NCBI GenBank assembly: GCA_023627715.1
Contig: JAMAHW010000013.1
Location: forward strand, 558,001 to 622,000
Source: Periconia sp. R9002
Lineage: Eukaryota; Ascomycota; Dothideomycetes; Pleosporales; Periconiaceae
Direction: 5' to 3'
Length of the DNA stretch: 64,000 nucleotides
Below are positions 21,078 to 31,111 of this stretch, piece by piece (the stretch's first letter is position 1; every line of letters begins with the position of its first letter). The notes beneath the pieces are model-generated. The model was given only the letters and a program-made list of their open reading frames with translations, made no database searches and was not told the origin of the DNA. A program made the translations under genes and the position numbers.

Positions 21078-23382
21078 TCACTTCTTCCTCTCCTGATCCC
21101 GCGACTGTCCGTACTTGACGATCTTGAAAACACCAGGAGCAGGGCCCTTGGCGGCCGCATTGGCGTAGTTGACGGTGGATGTAGAATCCTCATCATTGCT
21201 CTGGTTCAGAGGAAGCGCCTTGTTCTGAACTCCCCATTTTTTCTTGATGACGGTACCTCCGAGCGGGGGGAAGTCCTCAATAGACTGCGTAGACTCGTTG
21301 GTGGTGATTGAAGGAGGTACATTCTGAGACACCTTGTTCGTAGCAGTGTTGGCTTTCTTGGTGGGACCTCCGAGAGCCGGGAAATCTTCAGTAGGCTGCG
21401 GGGCGGCTGTACGTCCGAGTGGCGGAAAGTCCTCAGCAGGCTGCGTGGCGAGGGTACGTTCAAGCGGCGGGAAGGCCTCAGCAGGCTCAAGTGGTGGAGC
21501 TCCAAATTCAGAAAACGGATCCTGGAGTTGAGACTCTTGGGAATCTGGGGTTCCTAGGTCAAGCTGGATCTTATTTTTGTTGCTATTCTTCCTTCCGCCA
21601 CCAGGGCCCAGTGCAGCCTTCTCTTCCTCCAGTATGGCTATATCCTTTTTGTGTTGCTCGATTTTCTCTTCGAGTTGCTTACGCTGCTTTATGACTTGTT
21701 CTTTTCTATTGTTCGTCTGGGATAGCTCGTCTTCATGTTTCTTGGTTAGAACCCGTAAATGAGAGTTATCGGAAGGCCCCATCAGCCAAGGCCTCACAAT
21801 AACTGGTTCCTGAGATATTGTTTGTTGACGAGGAGTATGCTTCTTTAGAGATTCGTTCTCTTCCTTTGCCCTCTTCAACTCCTCGTTTACCTTGGTAAGT
21901 TCGGTCTGGATGTCGTGTATATCGTCTCTCAACCGAATCATCTCGTCTTGCTGAGCCTCTTCTTGTTGGAGGTGAGGGTTGTTGCTCTGCGTCTTTGCTT
22001 TGAGTTCCTTAATTGTAACATCGCGGTTTTGCAGCATAACCTCTTTGTCACGAAGCTGCGACTCGAGCTCTTTGACCTTCTTGTGAGCTTCCGTGTTCTT
22101 TTCGGCTTTATCCAGTTTAGCCCTGAGGTTAGACAACTCGATGCTGAGCTTCTCAACTTCTTGTTGGGCAGCAAGGGCTTTGCTGCGGTGATCCTTAACT
22201 TGACTCTGCAGCGTAAGATATTTCTCCTGGCTCACTTGCTTCGATATCTCTTCCTTCAGCGTATTGATTTGGGCGTTCAAAGACATCATCAACGTCGCAC
22301 TATATAATCGCTCGCTCCGATACTCATGGAGTTGCTTCTCATGTTCCTTCCTGGACGTTAACAATTGCTCACGGGCATTTTTAGCAACCTGTATGGCGTT
22401 GCTAACCTGGGCTTTGGATGCGTCATCGCTGTTGTTATTGAGGTCCATCATCTCTTTGCATGTTTGGCGAATCAGGTTCTCAATCCGCCGGACTCCAGCT
22501 TTGTGGTTTAAGAAGCCCTTTTCCATCTTTGAATAAAAGGATTCCCTGGATTGTATGTGTTTGCGCAAGAGGGTGTTATCCTTGTCATTACTCTGGATGT
22601 CTGTCAGCACCCTCAGGAAGACGACGATGGCATCGTTATAGACACCCGCGAACTGAAGAAGCTCATTTGAGGATATCTGAGTGAACTTTTGTAGGGTTTC
22701 GACATCTCCACGAAGACGTTCCAGGGTCGTGGCGCCGATATGCGCCGAATCTTGCGCCCAGGTGAGCAAGTCCTTCAAAGATTCGATGTTGGCGTTGGCC
22801 GCGACGGATCGGTCGTGAGCATTCTTTACATATAGATTGTATGCCTTAAACAAAGCCAGAGTACCTACAATAAGAGCAAAGATTAGCAAAGGCAAGGGGA
22901 TGTATTATCGAGAGATGACGTAAATGCACATCCTTCGACACTGTTTGGAGGGTTCACTTACGAGGTACAGTAGGACGCTCTGAAGATCGGATATAACTAC
23001 CGAGCGTGGCTGGGAATCGATCAATTTCTTGTTGCGTGCTGGTAGTTGGTGCGGACACCTGTGTAGGCAACACTGCCACGAAACCTTCACCATCCGGAGT
23101 TAGTTTCTGCTCCTGCGACGCCTCGTGCTTCCGCCATTGATCGCAGAGTTCCTTTGCGACCGTTGATACAACTACCCCGTCATGATCGCTCAATCCTTTG
23201 ACAATGTCTAGTATACCTGTATCAGTTACGACATCCCAGTCTGCTGGGATGCTCTCAACTTTGTGGAGAATCGCGATGAAATCTTCAGGGTTTCCGTTGT
23301 CGAGAGCAGTGTAGATGGCTTCTGTATAATCACGGATTATACTGAAGAGCTCAATCTCCTCCTTAATTTGTGCCTTGTCCAT
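21078..23382 (-). CDS. TFIIS-N-like domain / coiled-coil protein with DFPPLG repeats
   Basis: Exons 23382-22962 and 22864-21078, giving 735 residues. Residues about 20-90 read as a helical bundle ending in a TGILDIVKGLSDHDG..VAKELCDQWRK pattern. This pattern resembles the TFIIS N-terminal (LW/TND) domain found in transcription elongation and RNA-processing factors. Residues about 140-480 are a long coiled coil. The C-terminal part has four copies of a short motif, FPPLE, DFPPLG, DFPALG and DFPPLG; the first three recur every 15-16 residues. The chain ends in a basic tail. The two halves join in frame across a 97-nt intron, so I treat them as one gene. No orthologue is recognised; a nuclear or RNA-related scaffold is inference. 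It is divergent from the next gene (339 bp). Confidence 0.75.
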
Positions 23383-23721
23383 TTTGTAAAGAGTGTGTTT
23401 GAGGTCGGGTAGAAGGTAGGTAGAAGGTGGGTTGAGGTTAGGTTGAGCGGCGTATGTGCGGAGTAGGAAAAGGTAGCTTTGATGACACGGTCGAGGCGGG
23501 TTTTATAGTTGCCCTAACTAGCTCTAGGCACGACTTTGTTTTGCCCGTTAACGGTGACGTGTTTGTTTGTTTACATATCGCATATGGCAAGAGCGTTTGT
23601 TCTGCGCTTTGGCCCAGAGTATTTAAATGATAGGACCACCCCAACCACTTGTACAAACCTAACCACCACGCACAACCCAGACACAACCCCTCTATGTTGG
23701 TCAACCTCCCCTCTTGAAGAC
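23383..23721. promoter_or_regulatory. divergent promoter region
   Basis: 339 bp between two divergent start codons. Both promoters must be within this stretch or overlap the 5' UTRs. It contains a TGACGTG element near 23554-23560. Confidence 0.35.
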
Positions 23722-24564
23722 ATGGAAGAACATCTTGCGAATCACGTCGAATCGAGTGGATCGGTAAGTGGCACATACACAGCTCACAACACAAAGCCAG
23801 CGAACACCAAATCCGGGGTCTTGGACAAAATGACAGCCATAAACCCCACCCCTGAAGACGTGGAGCCCGAGTCTCAAGTAGATTCATCTTCGCAATCCGA
23901 AGGAGGGGTGTGTATATCTGATCGGCGATGGGACATCGTAGTTCCATCATGCGAGCGACTGAATCTCGAATCAGAACTGGCAAGACCTAGCAATGGAGCT
24001 TTTTCAATTTTGCCAAAACAACCCGGCGATGTATCTTCCAATGAGAAGAAAGTCCTCTACAATTCTACAGATCGTCATGATACCGCGGAATACTATCGAG
24101 TAGACGATCTACAACGCTTATTCGGGCCAACTTTGGAACAGGAAAGATTGGAAAAGTTTCAACATCGTTTCTCTACCCCATCGAAGGGCAAGGAGAAACA
24201 GGACTCCATCGTGTCTGAGGAGGTACTTGAGGGGATCCAAGAAGTGACCACGACCCCTCTCACATACACGTACACGGCAACCGACACATCATCAGCTGAT
24301 GCAGGAGGTTCTTCCAAAGACGAGCGGGAACTATACGAGGAGGGACTACAGCACTCTAGCAGCGAAGATCTAGAGATGCGGTTCCAAGACGTCAAGGCGA
24401 AACTGGAAAAGGCGAAACGGGAACTCAAGGAGGAGGAAGCCAAACTCAAGGAAGCGCAGAAGGCTGAGCGAGAAGCTCGACAGAAACTTCAACATGCCAA
24501 GGCGCCCCGGTGGAAAGTCAAGGAGAAAAAGAAGCAGAGGAGGAACGTATTCGGAACGCCATGA
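23722..24564 (+). CDS. uncharacterised disordered protein with C-terminal coiled coil
   Basis: A single exon of 280 residues from the ATG at 23722. An upstream in-frame ATG at 23584 (MARAFVLRFG) is possible but lies within the divergent promoter. The N-terminal 190 residues are polar and low in hydrophobics. The C terminus (about residues 215-270) is a highly charged coiled coil ending in a basic cluster (KVKEKKKQRRN), which could serve in nuclear localisation or nucleic-acid binding. There is no known domain. Confidence 0.62.
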   Translation: MEEHLANHVESSGSVSGTYTAHNTKPANTKSGVLDKMTAINPTPEDVEPESQVDSSSQSEGGVCISDRRWDIVVPSCERLNLESELARPSNGAFSILPKQPGDVSSNEKKVLYNSTDRHDTAEYYRVDDLQRLFGPTLEQERLEKFQHRFSTPSKGKEKQDSIVSEEVLEGIQEVTTTPLTYTYTATDTSSADAGGSSKDERELYEEGLQHSSSEDLEMRFQDVKAKLEKAKRELKEEEAKLKEAQKAEREARQKLQHAKAPRWKVKEKKKQRRNVFGTP

Positions 24565-24983
24565 ACAACTGCTGGCAGGATGGTTGGTTGAGCGTTGTCT
24601 ACCTCGCAATAGTATTTGGCACATGAGTACACTCTTCTCCAGTTGGTTCCTATATAGATTAGGTATAATGCAATGGCACTAGTCTTGCTTGCCATCAAAT
24701 ATCATCATCAGTTATGAGCAATCATACAGAAGTCCCTTCCATTTTGATTGCTTGTTCTTAAACATCTGGAAATCCTGTTCCCCCTGTATGTAGTGGGTTA
24801 TAGGTTCAGAGTGACATGCCTGGTGAGCTCGAGCACGCTTTATAAACATCAATTTACCAAAAAGGTAACAGTATCACTGATTTGTTGGGTATATATATCA
24901 GAAGTAACCAAACACGATCGATTCTTTTGTATACATGTATTACTACAGATCATGAATATGTACAACGAAATCGAACATCTTGC
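24565..24983. other. intergenic between convergent genes
   Basis: AT-rich 3' flanks of two convergent genes. Nothing else was seen. Confidence 0.5.
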
Positions 24984-25565
24984 TCAAGTTGTAGCGGCTG
25001 CCAATGTGACAACCTGATCCAAGAGTGCCTTGCTCTCTCCTGCCGCATTCTTGGTAACCTTGTCCCTCAAGTGGTCCACCTGTAAGCCAGCTGCCGTCGG
25101 AGGGTTACCCTGGGCCGTCTGAATCCTGGAAACCTGCATCGCAAGGAAGAACTTGGGGACTTTGATGGCCAGGCTTCCACCCACACTGCGAATACCTGCT
25201 TCTGTTGCAGTATACGCATTCAGGCTGTCTTGGAAGGTGGCAAGATTTGTATCAGCCAAAGGAGTCTTGGTTGCAAACTTGTCCAGCGCAAATTGCAGAG
25301 GCGTTGAGCTGGACTTGCTGAAGTCGATTGAACTGAATGAAGTCGATCCACTTGTAACATCGGGGACGCCACTGATGGTTTTCTTGGCGGCGTTGCAGGT
25401 GATGGATGATTGAAGAGCGGCAACAGAGTCGGAGACCTCCTGGGGCAGCGCAGTATTGCCGACAACGAAGCAGGCTTTTGCCTGCCTGGTGGAGAGACTA
25501 TGTGGAACAGCCATGACAGAGGTAGCACTTAGGAGTGCGAAGGCGGTAAATAGTGAAGTGTACAT
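24984..25565 (-). CDS. small secreted protein, uncharacterised fungal family
   Basis: Intronless, 193 residues. A signal peptide (residues 1-19, MYTSLFTAFALLSATSVMA) is followed by a mature protein with only two cysteines, in KACFVVG and ITCNAAKK, which could form one disulfide. It is rich in Ala, Ser and Thr, with predicted amphipathic helices near the C terminus. No enzyme motif or GPI signal is present. It looks like a member of a conserved but unstudied group of ascomycete secreted proteins. Expression at the cell surface or during host contact is inference. Confidence 0.72.
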   Translation of the reverse strand: MYTSLFTAFALLSATSVMAVPHSLSTRQAKACFVVGNTALPQEVSDSVAALQSSITCNAAKKTISGVPDVTSGSTSFSSIDFSKSSSTPLQFALDKFATKTPLADTNLATFQDSLNAYTATEAGIRSVGGSLAIKVPKFFLAMQVSRIQTAQGNPPTAAGLQVDHLRDKVTKNAAGESKALLDQVVTLAAATT

Positions 25566-27040
25566 GGTTATTGCTGTACTAGTTTGGCCGTAGATAATTG
25601 AAAGTCGAGTTGAATATAGACGTGGACTAGTAACGAATGAACGAGAGGTATTAAAGCCCTTGCCAGAGGGATGTCCTGAAGAAACAAGATACAGCGAATG
25701 TAATCGAAGGTGATTTGGAAGATGAAAATTGGGGAACTGTTCACGTTTTATTTGCGTTCAAGCAAACGTCCGTTACAGCTGCCAGGAGGTTGTCGAAGCT
25801 CGTGGCCTGTCTCGTCTGTAAGATTCCGTTTGATGCTCGCAAGGGTGTAGCGGTTAGGCGGCATCACGAGAGCTGTCGCTGAGGTTCACATCCTTCGAAC
25901 TGATTTGAGTAACAATCATGCCATGATGCTGAGAAGCACATTGGAAGTAGCTCACATGTAGGAGAAATAAACATGACATATTGGTTATTCTGTCTATTAG
26001 AAATTCTTGATGTTAGTATCACCAGGTCTGTAGAGTGAGTGAGGTAGATGATACGGTTTGGGTGCTTAGTCATACAAGCTGCGACATTTGCTCCCTCAGG
26101 CACAGATCTAGGTCTCAGATATTACGATTCAAAAGGCATGAGGTACCTCCTGTAAACACGGCGATAATATACAGTACTGGAAGCAATGCCGTGGTAACGT
26201 GCTCGTCCTCAACGTACACGGCATGCAGTCTTTGTGAAAGGCGGCCCGTTCTTCCTTCAAGAAATCATTGGTGCGTTTATTCTGTCCATGATACCAGATA
26301 CTCTGCTTTATTGGTCAGTTGTGTCCGGCTCGCTTTTCAACCAAACGCTTTCGTTCCTGTTCACTTCGATTCTTCACACATGAGAAAGTTACTGTCCACT
26401 ATCCTTTGATTATGTATAAGATGAAATCAATCTTGCCGACCTCATAATGCCAGTGGGACATCCAAATGCACCGTCGATCCATGGCCAGGCAATTCCAAGT
26501 ATCTGTTGCACTTTACACGAAGGGTAGAACTTCGACAAGTCTCATGCACTTTCCCTATACGGACTTTTTTCCTCATTGCAGGCCTGCAGGTGCGTGTTGT
26601 CGCAACTGCCCGTCTAATGTAACCTGCTTTCCAATGTGAGGCCCCTATCACCCGATCCTACCCTACTCCATCGGCAAGATCAAATGCGCGAACCCGGCAT
26701 GTCCACAAGAAAAGGTAAGCGGCAATAAGCTTTAATGGCTTGTAATAAGCACCCTGCAGATTGCTTGCATCTATTTGAGCCTCCGGTTCTCCGTAACGCG
26801 CTGGGATCGACGGTTGTGGCTTCCTCGGCCCTGCGATTGCTTGGATAAATACCGCACTTTATATAACTGCATGCTATCGGCATCTTGTAGTACACTCCCG
26901 GGAGGGTGTTTATACTAAAAATGTGGGGCAATGGATGAACCGGATGTGTTGATAATAGAAAGGGGTCCTTATAAACAGATGGGTTCCTTGTGTTCACTAC
27001 ATCTCAACTAAATCACGCGTGATACTCAACTTCTTGAACC
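25566..27040. other. intergenic with two divergent promoters
   Basis: 1.5 kb between the secreted protein gene and the transporter. A TATAAA (26970-26975) precedes the transporter start by about 66 nt. No other gene was found. Confidence 0.5.
26970..26975 (+). promoter_or_regulatory. TATA box of MFS transporter
   Basis: TATAAA 66 nt upstream of the ATG at 27041. This is typical of inducible fungal sugar-transporter promoters. Confidence 0.4.
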
Positions 27041-28817
27041 ATGCGCGTCGGCGAAAAGATCAAAGAAGGTGGAGCCAAGGGCAAGGGGACGACTGGCGAC
27101 CCTCTAGTTACTCGTCTTGCTGAAGAAGACAAGACATCATGGATCAACAAGCCGAATCTGCGAAGTCTCTATCTCCTCCTTGTTCCTGCCGCTATCGGAA
27201 TTGAGATCACGTCCGGATTCGATTCGCAACTTATCAATGCTCTGCAAATTGTCCCAGCATGGAAGAAATGTATAGAAACTCCATGGTGATAAAGACTCAA
27301 CGAGAGCTAACGGCGTAACTCAGACTTCCATGATCCTCAGAGTTCCCTGAAAGGAATCATTGGTGCAGCGTACTCTCTCGGTGCCATTCTCTCCCTGCCG
27401 TTCATCCCCATGATTGACAACAAATTCGGCCGCCGTGGTTCCATCTTGATCGGTTCCGTGATTATGGTTATTGGCTCTATCATTCAAGGACTTTCCATCA
27501 ATGTCACAATGTACATCTTCGCTCGGTTGATCTTGGGTTTCGGTATCCCTGCCTGCATCGTTGCTGGGTCATCACTCATTGGCGAGCTGGGGTACCCCAA
27601 GGAAAGACCTGTCTTGACTTCCCTGTTCAACGTCTCTTACTTCGTGGGTCAGTTGGTGGCAGCCGGTATTGTCTTTGGAACGAACAACATCAAAGGCGAT
27701 ATGTCTTGGAGAATTCCTTCTTACCTACAACTGGCTCCTTCCGTGATGCAAATTGGGTTCGTTATGTTTCTTCCCGAGAGCCCGCGATGGCTAATGGACC
27801 ATGATCGCGTGGAAGAGGCAGAAGCTATTTTGATCAAGTACCATGCGGAAGGTAATCCGGACTCGGCGTTCGTAAAGGGGGAAATCGAACAAATTAGGAC
27901 AACCATCAAATTGGAAGCGGAGGCCTCTAAAAAGTCGTGGCTAGATCTTGTTGCCACCGCTGGTATGCGCCGTCGCACCCTGATCACTTCCATGCTTGGA
28001 CTTTTCACGCAATGGTCTGGAAATACTCTTATTTCGTAAGTGTGTGTGACCATGTTACTGGGGCAGTGGTTCGCTTACATATGTAAAGGTACTACTTTGG
28101 TGATTTGATGTCTATGGTTGGCATTAAAGAAGCCATCACCAAGCAAAAGCTCAACGTTGGTTACGCAGCTTGGAGTTTGGTCACTGGCCTAGCGGTTTCT
28201 CTCATTGTCACCAAGTTCAAGCGACGCTCACTGTACATGTTTTGCACTTTGTCGCTTCTCGCGGTATATACCGGATGGACAGTGTGTTTCGAAAGGGCTA
28301 CAACCGCTGAGAAATCTGGCGGACACAATGGAGCAGCCGCCGCAGCGAGCATGTTCTTTATATTCGCATACCAGCCCTGTTATAACATTGGGTTCAACGC
28401 CTTGACGTACACGTACATGGTCGAGGTCTGGCCGTTCATGGAGCGTTCTCGTGGTATTGCAGTCTTCCAACTTTTCGGACGCCTTGCTGGTTTCTTCACT
28501 ACATTTGTCAATCCCATCGGTCTTCATAATATCTCATGGAGATGGCTCATTGTGTATGTCGCCTGGCTGACATACGAGGTCGTGTTCGTTTGGTTCCTCT
28601 TTCCCGAAACCGCGAACCGAACTCTGGAGGAATTGGCTTTCTGTGAGTTTCCACCCAACAATGCTTTGTTACTAGTTAGTTATAAGTATATGCGTCTAAC
28701 GAAAACACAGTGTACGAAGGCGAAGAGCGTGCTATTCGCGCTGCCGAGGCGGTGGAGAAGGTGGTACATCATGACACCGAAGAGACCCACGTAGTTGGCG
28801 GAGATAAACTTGCATGA
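27041..28817 (+). CDS. MFS sugar porter (lactose permease/hexose transporter-like)
   Basis: Exons 27041-27269, 27324-28035, 28089-28642 and 28711-28817, giving 533 residues with about 12 membrane segments. Sugar-porter landmarks are present: GFDSQLINALQ in TM1, DNKFGRRGSI after TM2, the LGFGIPACIV helix, PESPRWLM before the central loop, and FPETANRTLEEL after TM12. The variant RTLEE replaces the usual GxTLEE. NPIGLHNISWRW and the YYFGDLM segment place it nearer fungal lactose/cellodextrin permease-like porters than classical glucose HXTs. The plasma membrane is the likely site; the substrate is not determinable. The tail is rich in charged residues and His. Confidence 0.88.
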
Positions 28818-29525
28818 TTGTTCAATTATGGTTCTCATGGTTCTCCTTGAAATGAAATGATGGCGGTAGGATCGACGAAGATCCTATGCTAGGGGTCACG
28901 TCGGAAGCAGAGGAGCCCCAAGTTGTTACCCAGAGAATCGAGCATAAACCCATTTCCATTTTGTCAGTTATGCAATATAATATGATTTGATGACATGGAG
29001 TCAACATGAAGAAGATCCCATCTCCATTTCCTCGTTTAAAAAGTTCTAGCCCATTGTATGTAGTTTCGCACAATCCATTCAAGGGCTTCTTCAACTCCAA
29101 TAAGACAGCGACTTCCACGAGATAACAAAAATTTTCGGAGCGGCAACGCTGTCAGAGTAGAAGTCAGCCGCGCTGATTTCATTTTGATGGAGAGAAACAA
29201 ACGACTTGTCGTAAAAACAGCTAGAAATATTGAACTGAACTGGGGACGAAGGGTCTCAACGACAGAATAACAGGGGTGTGTGAGCTAGCGCCAAACAGCT
29301 CAAGACCGACGCACGCTCCCAACCTTGATCCACCACCTCTCAGAGTCTCACCCGCCCAGCCTTACTGACCCCAAGAGCAACCAATGCAATCCTTCATGAC
29401 AAAAAACAGCGACCCCCTTCCAAACCAAAGATAAAAAGACCGCAAATCAAACCCCCACATCACAAGCATAACCTCATACCCCTCCAACCCCCCCGGATAC
29501 GTCAATCCTCGAGGAACCACCAACC
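28818..29525. other. intergenic between transporter and TRS31
   Basis: 708 bp holding a 3' UTR and the TRS31 promoter. The last 150 bp are C-rich with few G. No gene was seen. Confidence 0.5.
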
Positions 29526-30303
29526 ATGAGCTCAACACCATCAGGCCCCGGCCTGCGGTACCCCTCAAACAAGAAGACCATCTACGACCGCAACCTGAAC
29601 CGCAGCAAGAACGCCGAGCTCAGCCGCGCAGCATTCGCATACCTCTTCATTGAAATGATCAGCTATGCGCAGCGGGGGGCCAAAGACGTCGGCGATCTAG
29701 AGCAAAGGTAAACCGCACACAGACACACGCCCAAAACCCATTCCTCCCAACTACTCACTCACCCACCCTTCCACCAACCCAACCTAACAACCACCCAGAT
29801 TAAACAACCAAGGCTACCCCCTCGGCATCCGCCTCCTCGACCTACTCCTAACCCGCTCCGCCAACCCGCTCTCCTCGATCCGCCCCACACGCATCCTCCC
29901 CCTCCTCCAATTCATAGCGCAAACGCTGTACCGCCACCTCTTTGGCCGGCCCGCCGACGCGCTCGAACGCTCCGGCACCGATTCAGCGCAGTACATGATC
30001 TTCGACAACGAGCCGCTCGTCAACACGTACATATCGCTGCCACGCGAGCTGAGCAGCCTCAACTGCGCCGCCTTCGTCGCGGGCATCATCGAGGGCGTGT
30101 GCGATGGCGCTGGGTTCCCGACTGAGGGCGTCAGCGCGCATAGTGTTGGGGATCAGGAGGAAGGTGGTGGTGGTGGTGCGGGTGCGGAGGGAGCGGGGAA
30201 GAAGGCGGCGGGTCCGCTTTGGCCGGGGAAGACGGTGTTTTTGATCAAGTTTAAGAAGGAGGTTTTGGAGCGCGAGGAGATTTTGGGGAGGGGTGGCGGG
30301 TGA
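29526..30303 (+). CDS. TRS31: TRAPP complex subunit Trs31/TRAPPC5
   Basis: Core subunit of the TRAPP tethering complex at the Golgi, which acts as exchange factor for Ypt1/Rab1. Exons are 29526-29707 and 29799-30303, giving 228 residues. Diagnostic segments are TIYDRNLNRSKNAELSRAAF and AYLFIEMISYAQRG, then LNNQGYPLGIRLLDLL and NTYISLPRELSSLNCAAFVA, followed by AGIIEGVCDGAGFP. The VFLIKF strand is near the end. A Gly/Glu-rich low-complexity insertion after AHSVGDQEE lengthens the protein relative to yeast or human homologues; such inserts are common in filamentous fungi. Confidence 0.93.
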
Positions 30304-31111
30304 TGATGGGTAATGCGAGGATTAAGATGTTGTGGTGTTTGGAGGTTTGGAGATTCCTGTGTCTGTATGCCGGCGTATGGTGTCTACTTGCATCTGTAGG
30401 AGTTTTTCGGAAGTTATAGTCCTAGGGACAGACAGACGGGCATGCATGGCCAGTCAGTCGACCGCATACATTTCTTCACGACGAACGAGAGCTTGAATTC
30501 GTGCTTCAGGCAGGCACTTTGGGAATGTATGGTTCCAACTTAAGTCAACCACCCATCAATCGCGCGATAGAGACATGGTTAGATTTCTAGAGATTTGGAA
30601 CTTGGGACCCAAGAACCATGAAACAGAAAACCTCGGCGAATAGGGTGGATTTATTATATACAAAACAAGACCCTATAACAGTTCTTATACATTGCTACTC
30701 AGTAGCAGCAACAGCACGATATCGAAGACCGCGAATTCCCGGGCTCGCTTCCCACAGATAAACTATCCCCGAAGAAAATTATAAATGCAAAACAAAGATG
30801 AAGGGAATAAAAAGGAGTGTGAACGAACGATAGTCTCTCTCTCTCCCTCTTCTCTTTTGATCTGTATAAATCTTCTCACATCCCCCGCCCCCCCTTATGC
30901 AAAAACAAACGGTAAACAAAGGAAAAGAGCGCGCGTCAAGCGCAGTAGGTAGACTAATGCTTTGGTCATTGCAGTCGTATAGGAAAGGAAGATAATGAGG
31001 AGAGACAAAGGTCTCGGGTATGTGAAATTCGCTGAGAACAAGTATGCGTACTTATAAAAGAACAGCCGTCAGAAGTTGTGGAATGAGAAGGAAGTGGACT
31101 GAGCGGGAGGC
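30304..31111. other. intergenic between convergent TRS31 and ADF-H gene
   Basis: 808 bp of 3' flank. A short TCTC run lies near 30833-30855. No gene was seen. Confidence 0.5.

Noticed and set aside
23438..23983. 181-codon open frame on the minus strand
   Set aside because: It covers the divergent promoter and the antisense of a better-supported gene and has no recognisable feature.
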